From Allolobophora icterica (Eukaryota; Annelida; Clitellata; Crassiclitellata; Lumbricidae), in contig OY744609.1 of assembly GCA_963556255.1 (NCBI GenBank), positions 23,212,276 through 23,276,275 on the forward strand: a DNA stretch of 64,000 bases. Direction: 5' to 3'. Positions 51,278 to 62,090 of this stretch are shown here, in pieces. The position numbers and the translations under genes were made by a program. Every line of letters starts with the position of its first letter. Position 1 is the stretch's first letter. Below the pieces are notes generated by a model. It was not told the DNA's origin and ran no database searches. It worked only from the letters and a program-made list of their open reading frames with translations.

Positions 51278-51471
51278 ATATCCAGCTTCCATCGCACGTA
51301 TAGCTTTTTATTCGCACGTAAATCCAGCTTCCAAACGCAGGTATAGCTTTTTAGTCGTTTCTCACCCGACTTAAATTTCTGCAATGAAAATAGCCAGCTT
51401 CCACTCTCAGGTATAGCCTTTTAGTCGTAAAAAATCCAGCTTCCACTCATAGGTATAGCTTTTTAATCGCA
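51278..51471. repeat. Minisatellite, four irregular copies
   Basis: The core CCAGCTTCCA...AGGTATAGCTTTTTAGTCG recurs at about 51283, 51321, 51392 and 51431. Spacing is 38-71 bp. Confidence 0.85.
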
Positions 51472-51692
51472 CAAAATGCAAAGGCTACACTGACCCTAAA
51501 CCTAAGCCCTATGTATTTGGGAACTGCTGTACGTGTTGGGATTTGGGAATATGCTTACGGCTTTGGTATAGCTTACTGTTTAGGGTTGAATGGACAACCC
51601 AGAGGGGTCATCGTCGTTCGACATAATTATATAATAATGAGTGTAGGCCTACACTGCACGTATCCACAGACCACAGGTTCTGCATTGTTTGT

Positions 51693-51830
51693 TGTATGTA
51701 TGTATGTATGTATGTATGTATGTATGTATGTATGTATGTATGTATGTATGTATGTATGTATGTATGTATGTATGTATGTATGTATGTATGTATGTATGTA
51801 TGTATGTATGTATGTATGTATGTATGTATA
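51693..51830. repeat. (GTAT)n microsatellite, 138 bp
   Basis: Uninterrupted tetranucleotide run. It explains the long cysteine/methionine/tyrosine/valine open frames on the plus strand. Confidence 0.97.
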
Positions 51831-52266
51831 TTCAGACCACTTGATGGAGGCTGCTGCCTGATTTTAAGTTTCACGTGTTATGTTTTAGGTTTCAAGTTTT
51901 ATGTTTATTCGTTTAATTCTTGAAATCAAGCTTAAAGGTTGAAAATAGGGGCTATAACGAATGCATTACATTTGATTTTGTGTCTAATCTAAACGTAAAG
52001 GAATATGCTTTATAAATGTATAAATGTTTAGTTGTATTGTATTGTATCGTATCGTAGAAAGGCTCATTATACATTATTCGAAGGCTTGAGAGACGCCGAG
52101 AAAACATAAGACTGTGTGACGTCACAATATTTAATATAATTTCGAGACGTCATTGTTCATTCTTCCGTTGTGTCTTTAGTTTGAATGTTATTTCGTGCGA
52201 TATCCGTTTGCGATATTTGACTTATTCGGTTTAATTATTATTATTAGTTAAATTTGTAACGCGCGC

Positions 52267-54010
52267 ATGGTCCCAGAGACCGTTTACTTGTGTAATCAGA
52301 CCAGAGTTTGTTATTCTCGTTTGATTTGCTCGACATTTTGTCGACAACCGTTTGGTGTTCTCGCAAAATCGCCGTTGAATGTGACAAAAGCGACGGTTGT
52401 TCTGCAGATACCAATGCTTCCCTTAAGTTATGCAGACGAAACATCAGTCGAATCCAGTTATAGCGAGCAGACGAATGAAGGCTCAGATTGTAAGTTACTG
52501 CATAGAAGTTTTTAATGTTACGCTTACTAGTAATTTGTTATTTCGATGATCCAATCAGTTTCATGTGAAGAATATTTCATAATACCATTTCGAAACTTCA
52601 CGGCCAATCGGTAGCAGGCCTTTTTAGCATCATGTGAATATCCGATCGTCGCTTCCTGCATGTTGAACGAAATCTGTGCAGCGACTTTGCCACTAATTAA
52701 TTAATGCAATCTTATATCTTCACAATGACGGATGCCAGGAAAGAATCCGGTCATGTTTGAAAAATGCGTTTTTGGAAAAAATCTTAACTGCCTAAGTTCG
52801 TAAGAAAAGAGGAAAGGGTTCTTGTCGGTTAATTCACCGCCACAGTTTACCACCATATATGACCGTATATTCCCCTATATTTACTCACGGGTTTTCAGTG
52901 ACGTCAGAAGAGAGGAGTTATATAGCGAAAGTAGGGTCGTTTAGGGCTCAGGGTAAGCGAAAGTAGGGTCGTTTAGGGCTCAGTGTTAGGGCTGTTGTTG
53001 TCGATGCAATGTTGCTCGATGATGGAATTCAGGGTTAGTGTAATGATGGTAGCTTAGTGAGATTCAGGGTTAATGTAAGGGCGGGATTTTAATCAGGCAC
53101 GTAACTAGGATTTTTCGTTTGGGGGGCTTAAATCTTGAACATGGCAACATTTATACAGTGTTCATACGAATTTTAGCCGTAAGCATACAACGGCTTGACT
53201 TGTTTGGGGGAGCTTCAACTTCGTTTGGGGGGGCTTGAGCCCCCCAAGCCCAACGCTAGTTACGTCCCTGATTTTAATGAAAGCCAGGTTTAAGGTTGCG
53301 AAGAATTCCCGTATCACAGTCACATCATGTCCGCGGGCAAAATCCCCCAGTCTGTGTAGTATGTGTGTGGCGGTGAATTAACCGACAAGTACCGAGGAAA
53401 GTTATGTTGCCTATTAATACCATGCAAGGTAAAATCGGCAAACATAGGTACGACCAGGAAATGTAAAATCTAGGTAAGACATTGCTTGCTTGACCTCTGC
53501 CTTGTAAACTCCTGGATATGCCACTTGGCCAGCATCAGCTGCGATATAGGAACTAGGAAGTAAGTAGGAAATAAGTAGGAAGTAAGTAAGTCATGTAGTG
53601 CTCAGTCCAGTTTGCCTTCGTATTTTTAATTCAAATTAACGTTCTAAAGAAAGCTGACAGTTAAAAGTGCGCTCTATTTCGATTGCTGTGGTGTTTAGGC
53701 TCGACTTGAAATGCTTTTCATTGGTTTGATTTTATGGTGATGAACTCTAAAGAAATGTGTAAGACTTGTAAGCAGTTGTGATATCTTTTACCTGTAGTTG
53801 CAAGATCTACCGATTGAGCTACTTGGACGTATCCTCGTTAAAGCCGTAGCTATGGAAGTGAAGGACATGAAGCTAACCAAAAGTATGTGGAAAGAAAAAG
53901 CTGATCTTGTGATATGGAGACTTGGAACTATCTGTTCGCAATGGAGCAACATCCTTTACGACCAACTTCTTTCGAATTCTAGACGGTACTGGGTACTTCC
54001 TGCAATTAAA
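52267..54010 (+). CDS. F-box-like protein candidate, two exons, 3' end not found
   Basis: Exon 1 runs from ATG 52267 (or the in-frame ATG 52414) to 52489, before a GTAAGT donor. Exon 2 runs from about 53805 to 54010, before GTAACT. Exon 2 reads YLPIELLGRILVKAVAMEV, then WRLGTICSQWSNILYDQLL. The L-P-x-E-L-L-x-x-I-L opening and the later C-x-x-W pattern resemble an F-box, which would link a substrate receptor to an SCF ubiquitin ligase. The join is in phase only with the acceptor CAAG before 53805, not with the stronger TAG before 53798. That is a weakness of the model. Nothing that could be its next exon was recognised to the right. Confidence 0.4.
52925..52992. repeat. 36-bp tandem duplication
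   Basis: AGCGAAAGTAGGGTCGTTTA followed by GGGCTCAGGGTA, repeated once almost without change. Lies in the intron of the F-box-like candidate. Confidence 0.9.
53094..53270. mobile_element. hAT-like MITE, 177 bp
   Basis: Ends CAGGCACGTAACTAG / CTAGTTACGTCCCTG. Perfect 8-bp duplication ATTTTAAT (53086-53093, 53271-53278). Subterminal GGGGGGCTT and AAGCCCCCC runs. Located in the F-box-like candidate's intron. Confidence 0.93.
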
Positions 54011-54555
54011 GTAACTGTATTTCATGCGTTTAATTAACGAAAACCTTAAATTGGAATTAGGGTAAGCGCATAAGCCTGATTGAGCCTAATTAAGCTCACC
54101 GGGAGGCAGCCATAGGTACGACGTGCTAGTGACCTCACTTTCAAAACCGCGGCATATTTTTTAGAGCAGCGGTTTTCAAACGGTGGTACGCGTCCCATTA
54201 GTCGTACGCCAGGTGTCGCTAAGTGGTACGCGAAACAATTAAAAAAATTCAATTTTTTCTATGAGTCTGCCCATCTTTCCTTAATTAGCTACTGACTATT
54301 GAATTCACTATTCTACGTCCACCATGCGCTTTTCTTTAAATTTTATATGATTTTATGCCCAGCTCACATTAGCACTTTCCAATAGTGATTTTAGTTTTCC
54401 ATTTTGTTGATATGATTACATTCTTAAAATTACATATTAATTTTTAAATTTGTCTACCTACGGTCCTACGCTAACGGCAAGGGGACTTCGCGCTCGCCTG
54501 TTGTTTGTGATCTGATCTTTCCTGGTGGTACACCAGCAATCTTTCTGGCAGAGTA

Positions 54556-54690
54556 ATTGTCGTTAATGATAACGAACGAAAATGTTTGTTAACGAAAATA
54601 AAATGATTTCGTTAACGATAACTATAACTGTAACTAAAAAATATCATTGACTATAACGAAAATTCATCGTTATTTTCGTTAAAAAAATTG
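54556..54690. repeat. Cryptic TTAACGATAACG repeat
   Basis: CGTTAATGATAACG, TCGTTAACGATAACTATAAC, CTATAACGAAAATT and CGTTATTTTCGTTAA give about ten degenerate hexamers on both strands. Resembles subterminal regions of MITEs, but ends and target duplications were not found. Confidence 0.6.
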
Positions 54691-54974
54691 AAAGTGCAAT
54701 ATCGACAAACATGAGAACTTGAAAATGCGCTGCAACTAATACCCTATGTTCGCCCCGGATTTTTGATTTGTGAATTAACCCGGTTGTAGTAACGCATTTT
54801 TTAAAATTTAGTTATTTTGTAAACATTTTTCTATAGAGATTGTGACCCAAGTTGACTAGCGAAACTTCCTAAAAATGAGTAGTCATAATAGTCAAATATT
54901 TAGTCAAATATTTCTAAAGAACTTGAGCGACCGCAAGCGTGGAATCAGTCACAAATGAAAGTTTGTGTTCATCG

Positions 54975-55110
54975 GAGGGAGATAGATGAATGGTAACACT
55001 CTGACCCGAAGAGCACTAGATCTTGAAAACTCGCAGCTCGATACCCGTAAGCGTCGACTCAGTCTTCCACTCCTTAGGGACATCAGTAAAATGAGTGGGC
55101 GCCTTACAGG
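54975..55110 (+). mobile_element. tRNA-derived SINE
   Basis: TGAATGGTAACACTCTGACC then AGCTCGATACCCG give an A/B-box pair. It parallels the minus-strand copy at 25840-25945. A short unrelated body follows. Confidence 0.55.
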
Positions 55111-55225
55111 CTGCCAAGACGTGTGTTAATTAAGATCTAGATTCTAGATAATTCTAGATAATAACCGTCATGCTTCAATTGTTTGTCAGTGAGCATGTTA
55201 TTAAACACGAATATTATTATTATTA

Positions 55226-55304
55226 TTTTTTTTTTACCCGAGGTATATATGATCCCTCAGGTGTCAGATACTAATTAAATATGTTGATTCTGGAGTGCCC
55301 GTCC
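55226..55304. repeat. Insert with TTTTTTTACCCGAGGTAT start, flanked by ATT arrays
   Basis: TTTTTTTTTACCCGAGGTAT and GATCCCTCAGG are shared with 61920-61955. Both are embedded in ATT arrays, so they look like truncated copies of one element. Confidence 0.6.
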
Positions 55305-55605
<301 letters not shown>

Positions 55606-55606
55606 A

Positions 55607-55665
<59 letters not shown>
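55606..55665. repeat. (ATT)n array
   Basis: About 60 bp of ATT repeats separating two inserts. Confidence 0.97.
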
Positions 55666-55666
<1 letters not shown>

Positions 55667-55701
55667 CTGCGTTATTGTCAGTTTGAAGATATTAAACGAA
55701 G

Positions 55702-55763
<62 letters not shown>
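55702..55763. repeat. (ATT)n array at the 3' end of the RLE retrotransposon
   Basis: About 62 bp of ATT directly abutting the retrotransposon's 3' UTR. It may be target or tail sequence. Confidence 0.97.
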
Positions 55764-55764
<1 letters not shown>

Positions 55765-55825
55765 CAAAAGTATATTGTATTTAACAATAACAACTAAATC
55801 ATCTGAAGCGCCATCTCAGCGTCAC

Positions 55826-56090
55826 TCAGACAGAGGTGGCAATGTCCTCGAGAGGCAGATGGCGTTCCCTCGTCACCGAAATCCGTTGGAGCAAATAAGA
55901 TGTCTCTAGTGGATCGTGAGTTGCTTCCGTAATCCGCCTTCCCAACTCCACTACGAACTGTAAACCTTCCCCGCTCCAAGAGCCGCCCGTCTCCAAGGCG
56001 ATCGCCACAAAGCCATGGGTGTTAGTGATGGCTGAGTATTTCACTCTCTTGGACCGTACTGAACGTTCCGCGGGTCGCCAGCTCCGATGG
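55826..56090 (-). pseudogene. C-terminal end of the retrotransposon protein, frameshifted from the main ORF
   Basis: In a second frame the minus strand reads ERSVRSKRVKYSAI, then FVAIALETGGSWSGEGLQFV, and later DPLETSYLLQRISVTRERHL, before a TGA at 55828-55826. This continues the endonuclease region of the main ORF, whose own frame stops at 56041. The overlap of the two frames places the indel near 56080-56100. It could be a real mutation or an assembly error. Confidence 0.75.
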
Positions 56091-58731
56091 ATGTGTGGGC
56101 AAGATGGGATGTGGCGTAAGTGTCGGGCACTGTCACATCCCATGTCAGGCATTGTCCACGTGACCAAGGGATCAGTGTGACACCGTCTGGTCGCTTTCCA
56201 TTTTCTCTTGAGAGGCCGAGAGGCTCTTTCTGAGCAGGGATTTTAGCTCTGCTCATCGCTCTCCAGATTACGTCATTCAGCATAGCGTGTCGCTGTTTTT
56301 TTCCGCCTCCTTTTCTACAAACCAGACCGTGAAGACCTCTTGCGTCGACATTTTCTCGGCAGTGGTGGCACAAGTGCGGCTCACAGAGTGTCGTACCAAG
56401 CCTCACCCCGACTGCGATCCGTATCTCCTCGTCTGAGAGGCGGAGACCCAAAGCAGTCACAGGAGGAGCTAGCATCCAGTCACCAGAATGAGGTGCTCGT
56501 GACGCTAGCAGGCGAGCACGATCGCGTGGACAGCTGGTGGACTCGAGCAGGCCTGTCCGTGCCATGTCTGTATATCGAGTATCCCACTCCTTTTGGCGAT
56601 GAGTTGCTGCTCCTGTTGGTGGTTCTGCACCTGTCAGTGTCATCCACGCGGTGAGTGCTGAGTTGGCAAGTTCGTATGGTATCTCGGCCGACTCGGTTGG
56701 TAAGATGCATGCCTGAAGTTCGGTTGTGCTTGCAGCAGAAGCCAGAAAGGCGGAAAGTGCCAGCGTAGATGCACAACGAACTCCCAGACCACCATCTCTC
56801 ACCGGCAAAGAAGCCTGGAGCCAACGGTCATCGTCAAGGTCAACGTTCAAGATGGTCGATAGCCCTTCTCTCAACAGGTGGTCAAACCGAGTCAAGCCCG
56901 GGCATTCGGTACAGACGGCTGTGCGCATACTGTATAATAGCTTCGGGACACTTAAACTGTTTCTCAGAAGAACAAGAGCATCGTGTGTGTAAAGTAAAGA
57001 GAGTCTTGTGACTGCTCTCTGCAGATCGTTAGCTTTCGATTCTAAGACCTTGTCCACAGCTGGACCTGGTATCAGAGGTGCACCCAACAAGGTCATCTGC
57101 TCGAAGGCAATGATTGTAAAGTCTTGAAACGCCAGGTCATCGATCGGCGTCTGGATGTTGTGGCAGGCGATTTCGCATTTCCTGCGGTTTAATTGCAAAC
57201 CCAGCTTCTTTGATTCTTGCGCGATAAGGTTAACATCGGCGGCCACTGTCTCCTTGCTACCACCCAATGTCAGGTCATCCAAGTACCCAATCCGCAGATC
57301 CGATCTCAGCTTTATCAAAATCGGTTGTATTACAAGGCAGAACTCCAGAGGTCCCAATGGGTCGCCTTGCTGGGTACCCTCTTCAGATCGTATGATGTTT
57401 TTTGATCCATAGCGCAAGAGTGGACGGTTGGAATAGGCGGCGTGAGCGAATTTGTAAAGTTCTGGGACGTCTCTAGCCACTGCCTCTAGAAGCGAATCTC
57501 TGCGCAGAGTGTTAAAGGCGTTAGTGAAATCAAGCTTCACCAGGACGCTGTCTTCAGGCATTGTGGTTACCCAACGACGTGTCGCATGAACAGCTGCCTC
57601 AGCTCCTCCTGGAATTCCTACCCCAAGCTGAATGGGGGCGAGCAGTTGAGACAGTCTTGTCACTGCGTATGAATTAGCGCATTTCGCCGCCAGGCGGCGC
57701 CACGTGTAGCCCACCGCGATTGGTCTTATTCCTCCGTCCTTCTTGCTTAGGGCTAAGAGGTTTGCCCCGTAGATTACTTCATTTACCTCTTCAGGTAAAC
57801 CTCCCTTTAAAAGCAGATTGACAAGGTCGGATAGATGTTGGCAGATGTTGTCATCCACTCCAAAGGCCACGAGATCCTTAAGATGCTGTGGGGTGATGCC
57901 ATCGGGTCCGCCTGCAGAGCCCGATGGGAAAGAGGATATTGCCCTGATGACTTCTTCTTTTGAAACCTGCACCGCGACGAAGCGCTCTGAGCTGTGTGGA
58001 TCACACGGTGTTCTCCTGTCCACCGGTGCAGGCGGGTGTTTAAGTTTAAGCGCGGCCAGAGTTTCCGGTGTATCCAGCGCCGGCTTATCCTCACTGCAGA
58101 TGAGACGGATTGCTGCTTTGAAGTTGCCTTTTTCAAGCTTGCTGGCAACTGTCGACGCCAAATACTTAGCAGGATCGTGTTTCGTTACTTTGGGTTTTAC
58201 CGTAGAATCCAGCCCATCGTTGGTCGAATGGTTTGGCCCATTCAGTCTCCAATCCGCAATGCGGGACAGAATCGTTTTCGTGACGTTGTGTTTTCGTCCT
58301 CCTCTTCTTGGTTTTGCCATCACAGTTCCTCCGAAAGCCAGCAGATCAGACCATTTGTCAACGCAATTTGGTTCTCGCACGAGAGCTTGTATAAGGTCCC
58401 CCAGGAGAGCAGCACAAGATGGTCTTGCAGCTCTTGGGATTCTCTTAATGAGAGGACCAGTTGGAACAGGGTGTGAGAGGCGCGAAGTGGGCGGTGGGTG
58501 CGCTTCGTCCGCTGACAACCTCGGCGAGGATGAAATCTGTTCGCTCGTGGTGGACAACGATTGCGTTACAGTTTTAGGTTTTGTAAGGCCGTCCGCCGAT
58601 TGTTGGTCAGAGCCGGGACACGGGGCGGATCGAGGTCCGTGCCGATGAATGGTTCCGTCAGAGGCATGAGTCTTAAAGGACGACCAACATACCGTGCAAA
58701 CTCCCTTCCCCTTACAAGGTTTTTGACTCAT
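56041..58731 (-). CDS. Reverse transcriptase / restriction-like endonuclease ORF of a non-LTR retrotransposon
   Basis: 896-residue frame from ATG 58731. It copies its own RNA into DNA at a nicked target. The N-terminus has a cysteine/histidine cluster (CKGKGVCTVCWSSFKTH). The reverse transcriptase spans about residues 270-560: LALSKKDGGIRPIAVGYTWR, motif A LVKLDFTNAFNTLRRD, motif B EGTQQGDPLGPL, and motif C YLDD instead of the usual YADD, then LQLNRRKCEI. The C-terminus has a CHHC-type zinc motif (CHHC, then H and C), then RPDG...DVTVPDTYA, the PD-D core of a restriction-like endonuclease. The frame ends early at 56041. Conserved downstream residues continue in another frame, so one small indel lies at about 56080-56100. 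Apart from that the ORF is intact, suggesting fairly recent activity. Confidence 0.88.
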   Translation of the reverse strand: MSQKPCKGKGVCTVCWSSFKTHASDGTIHRHGPRSAPCPGSDQQSADGLTKPKTVTQSLSTTSEQISSSPRLSADEAHPPPTSRLSHPVPTGPLIKRIPRAARPSCAALLGDLIQALVREPNCVDKWSDLLAFGGTVMAKPRRGGRKHNVTKTILSRIADWRLNGPNHSTNDGLDSTVKPKVTKHDPAKYLASTVASKLEKGNFKAAIRLICSEDKPALDTPETLAALKLKHPPAPVDRRTPCDPHSSERFVAVQVSKEEVIRAISSFPSGSAGGPDGITPQHLKDLVAFGVDDNICQHLSDLVNLLLKGGLPEEVNEVIYGANLLALSKKDGGIRPIAVGYTWRRLAAKCANSYAVTRLSQLLAPIQLGVGIPGGAEAAVHATRRWVTTMPEDSVLVKLDFTNAFNTLRRDSLLEAVARDVPELYKFAHAAYSNRPLLRYGSKNIIRSEEGTQQGDPLGPLEFCLVIQPILIKLRSDLRIGYLDDLTLGGSKETVAADVNLIAQESKKLGLQLNRRKCEIACHNIQTPIDDLAFQDFTIIAFEQMTLLGAPLIPGPAVDKVLESKANDLQRAVTRLSLLYTHDALVLLRNSLSVPKLLYSMRTAVCTECPGLTRFDHLLREGLSTILNVDLDDDRWLQASLPVRDGGLGVRCASTLALSAFLASAASTTELQACILPTESAEIPYELANSALTAWMTLTGAEPPTGAATHRQKEWDTRYTDMARTGLLESTSCPRDRARLLASRAPHSGDWMLAPPVTALGLRLSDEEIRIAVGVRLGTTLCEPHLCHHCRENVDARGLHGLVCRKGGGKKQRHAMLNDVIWRAMSRAKIPAQKEPLGLSRENGKRPDGVTLIPWSRGQCLTWDVTVPDTYATSHLAHTSIGAGDPRNVQYGPRE

Positions 58732-59094
58732 TTGGGATATAGTGTTGTTTATCGTGTTCTAAGTCAATTCAGTTTGTTGACAGTTACGCCGCCATTTAAA
58801 AAGACAATACGTTGCCATTAACGACTGTGACGTCGTGGGCCTTTAAACATAGCAGACGGACATTTTAAAAGGCGGATTATCGTTGCTGATGGAAAAGAAA
58901 GTTAATCGAACCAGACGTGTTGTGTTCTGGGCGGATCAGCCTCAACTGATAAAATCCTCGGAGTCACGAGTCGATGGTCGATATGGAGGTGTGAAAATCC
59001 AATGCTAACGATTGCGGAATCCGCAAAACTTTTGTTAAATTAGCGAGACTTAAAATTTTCCAACCTACACTGTCCGCTGATGACGTCACACTCG

Positions 59095-59107
59095 ATAATA
59101 ATAATTA

Positions 59108-59188
<81 letters not shown>

Positions 59189-59189
59189 G
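59095..59189. repeat. (AAT/ATT)n array at the 5' end of the RLE retrotransposon
   Basis: ATAATAATAATTATATTATT, then ATT repeats to 59189. It switches strand sense once, forming a small palindrome. Confidence 0.96.
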
Positions 59190-59941
59190 TAGCACCCTGT
59201 ACTAGAGCCCTGCGCCGGCCGCGCCGCGCCGCCGCCGCTGACATTTCGCCGCCGCCGATTTTTGTTTGTCGGCGCGCCGCCGCCGCCGCCGCCGATAATC
59301 TGTCGGCGCGCCGCCGATGTCATTTTGATATGCTTAATTGTTATTGTGCATTTTTCATGTTTTGCATGATATTGCGATGCATTGTTGCCTTGGTGCGAAA
59401 TATAAGTGGACATCTTGTACTTACTTCATTTGATTTTTCTGGGTTTCTTTGCGAAACTTGATCGGCAACACGAATTGGTGTCGTCAGTTCTATGAGCGTT
59501 CTATGCTCGAAACTCACTATATCTCCTTGGCTTTCAAACACTTTGATATCTAACTGCATCTTCCTCTGGCGGCTGACTATCCGCGCCTCAGATTCACATT
59601 TCTGTGCGACCATGCGCGCGTTACAAATTAAATTAATATAATAGAAAAATATTGTCTTTGTGCCATGATGCACACAGTCATTTAAAGCGATATCTTGTTA
59701 CAAGTAGTCATTTTTTGATACATCTGTTCCTGTTGCTATCTCCTTAATAGGTTGACAACAAAAGCAATATGCAATGCATGTCTTTGTATGTGTACTACAG
59801 TACTGCAGTACTACAGTATTCCCTCATTCGTTACCTTCATGTTGAATAGCTTCTATAACTTATTGATTATAGTCTTTGATGTATGAGGTCATATTACAAT
59901 GGTGTAAATTTTTGGCTGAATGTTGTAAGGTTAGAGGTGTT

Positions 59942-60041
<100 letters not shown>

Positions 60042-60245
60042 TTTATTCTTTAATTAAGCGCCTGCAAACGCACTGCGCTGTACAAGTACATGTTATGCGA
60101 TAAATCTTAACTACTAACAGAACAGACAGCCTGCAATACACGGCGCAAATTGCAGCCTACAAAGCATGTCCGCCTATGGGACTCGATCTCTGTACCTCTC
60201 GCACTCTACGCCAGATGTTATCCAATGCGCTACCGGGCCAACAAA
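60042..60245 (-). mobile_element. Retroelement with tRNA-like head, minus strand, inserted in hAT-like copy 2
   Basis: The minus strand has TAGCGCATTGG (A-box-like) and AGATCGAGTCCC (B-box-like), then CTTGTACAGCGCAGTGCG, GCAGGCGCTTAATTAAAGAA and the (ATT)n tail. This suggests that the tail at 45168 and this one belong to a SINE of about 200 bp ending in (ATT)n. Copy 1 of the host element has no such insertion. Confidence 0.65.
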
Positions 60246-60910
60246 AGTGCCATTAATATAGAAATATGCCATTTAACTAATTCCTGCAGAAGGGAAGGTA
60301 TAATTGATTAATACTTTTGGCTGGAATCTATTCAGGTAAACAGTATCAGTTGACACAGGTTTTGGCTTAGTACGTATAGTATCAAGAATGGCCTTTTTCA
60401 GTTTAATCTGATATAAACAATGGTCTACAGTATATGTGGAGGCCCTAAATGGCCTGGCACCAATTGAAACGGGCAGCAGACCACCTGATACATTCAATTG
60501 AAAAATTAGCAGGAGTGAGTCCACTCGGCAAGTGTATTACCATAGGAAAACGTATATTTACATTTCACTTCATGGCTTGACAACAGCCTCTCTTCCTGGG
60601 AGGATGCTGTTATCCGGCATCTGCAATGCGACTTGGTGGGTAGGCCTATACTGTATCAGTGCATATGCAAGTATATTCATGCAATATGCAAATACATGTT
60701 GCTTTAACTGATTACAATTTGCCAATTCCTATACTGAAATGCAGTGTAATTAAGGATGTTCAAATTTGTAAGGCAAATGTCTGTATAGGTAACTTCTCTC
60801 TAAGTCCCTTTGTGTGTAGTTGAGCTTCAGTGTGATGAATTGGCTTTAGAGAACTTGGCCCTCTTGACTGGTCACAGGACCAACGGATGTTCAACTCTCA
60901 TAGTGACTCA

Positions 60911-61040
60911 CATGGGCGTCCGGAGGGGTAAGGAGCATTTACCACCCCCCCCGGATTCAGATTTTCCATGCAAAAACGTCATTGCCGTCTGGAAAATTTT
61001 TGCCCCCCCCCTTCCGGAAAAATTCCTGTGGTCGCCCATG
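60911..61040. mobile_element. MITE nested in hAT-like copy 2
   Basis: Ends CATGGGCG / CGCCCATG. Perfect 8-bp duplication GTGACTCA (60903-60910, 61041-61048). Same insertion site as 5611-5731 in copy 1. Confidence 0.85.
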
Positions 61041-61231
61041 GTGACTCATGTTTCTGACTAGGGCACGCCGCGCCGCGCCGCGCCGCGCCGCGCCGACGCC
61101 GACATTTTGTGGGCGCCGCCGCCGCCGATTTTTGTTCGTCGGCGCGCCGCCGCCGCCGACCAAAAATGACCGGCGCGCCGCCGCCGACACTATGACGTCG
61201 GCGCAGTGCTCTACCCTGTACTAATCGTCAT

Positions 61232-61267
61232 TATTTTTATTATTATTATTATTATTGTTATTATTAT
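61232..61267. repeat. Imperfect (ATT)n
   Basis: Short ATT run with TTTTATT and TTGTT interruptions, left of the second GC-rich cassette. Confidence 0.9.
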
Positions 61268-61528
<261 letters not shown>

Positions 61529-61536
61529 TTTCTTAC

Positions 61537-61767
61537 TTAGTCCTTCCCGTGCAGAACTGCACATCGGGCAACGCAGTTCCTCCATTCTTCTCTGTCCTTC
61601 GCCACCTCGACAGCATCCTCCACCGTCATCTCGAGACATCTCAGATCTTCTGGAACAGTTCCCATCCAGTTCTTTCTTGGTCTTCCTCTCCCACGCTTCC
61701 CCTCCGGAGTCCACCTAGTCACCTGGCTGGCTCTTCTATCATTATTCATTCGGGCCACGTGTCCCAT
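61537..61767 (-). pseudogene. LINE C-terminal relic between ATT arrays
   Basis: Reads GHVARMNNDRRASQVTRWTP, EGKRGRGRPRKNWMGTVPED, then AKDREEWRNCVARC and a stop. This is the usual end of LINE ORF2 (G-R-P-x-x-x-W and D-R-x-x-W). It is 5'-truncated, with ATT arrays on both sides. Confidence 0.78.
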
Positions 61768-61779
61768 CCAGTTCAGTCG

Positions 61780-61782
<3 letters not shown>

Positions 61783-61852
<70 letters not shown>

Positions 61853-61889
61853 TTTATTTTTATTATTATTAATATTATTATTATTATTA

Positions 61890-61920
<31 letters not shown>

Positions 61921-61921
61921 T
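61783..61921. repeat. (ATT)n array, imperfect
   Basis: ATT run with a few TTT and AAT interruptions toward its right end. Confidence 0.95.
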
Positions 61922-61952
61922 TTTTTTTACCCGAGGTATCAAGGATCCCTCA

Positions 61953-61988
61953 GGATTTGGAGGGATCCTGAGGGATCCCTCCAAATCC
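61953..61988. repeat. Perfect 15-bp hairpin
   Basis: GGATTTGGAGGGATC faces GATCCCTCCAAATCC with a 6-bp loop, between ATT arrays. Preceded by the TTTTTTTACCCGAGGTAT sequence also seen at 55226. Confidence 0.93.
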
Positions 61989-61991
61989 TCC

Positions 61992-62016
61992 AATAATAAT
62001 AATAATAATAATAATA

Positions 62017-62089
<73 letters not shown>
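61992..62089. repeat. Palindromic (AAT)n-(ATT)n array
   Basis: About 27 bp of AAT turns directly into about 70 bp of ATT at 62018/62019, forming an inverted repeat. Confidence 0.96.

Positions 62090-62090
<1 letters not shown>

Larger units (their letters stand above)
47536..52266. other. Region between OXCT1 and the F-box-like candidate
   Basis: Holds LINE relics (48323-48690, 49804-50112, 50859-51139), a minisatellite (51278-51471), a (GTAT)n array and one exon-like segment (50572-50730). Otherwise nothing supportable. Confidence 0.6.
54011..55220. other. Non-coding stretch right of the F-box-like candidate
   Basis: No coding exon is supported. It contains a GGTGGTACGCG segment (54160-54240) with the look of a MITE end, a cryptic GTTAACGATAAC repeat (54556-54690) and a SINE (54975-55110). 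Confidence 0.6.
55764..59094 (-). mobile_element. Non-LTR retrotransposon with restriction-like endonuclease, nearly full length, flanked by (ATT)n
   Basis: The element lies between an (ATT)n array ending at 55763 and an (AAT/ATT)n array starting at 59095. It has about 360 bp of 5' leader, one long ORF with reverse transcriptase and a C-terminal restriction-like endonuclease, a single frameshift near the C-terminus, and about 60 bp of 3' UTR. No LTRs are seen. This organisation and the short 3' end fit RLE-type non-LTR families (R2, R4/Dong, NeSL, Utopia groups). Which one is not determined. It lacks the apurinic endonuclease domain of common LINEs. Confidence 0.85.

Noticed and set aside
57818..58648. 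276-codon plus-strand frame
   Set aside because: It is the antisense shadow of the retrotransposon ORF, which carries all conserved motifs on the minus strand.
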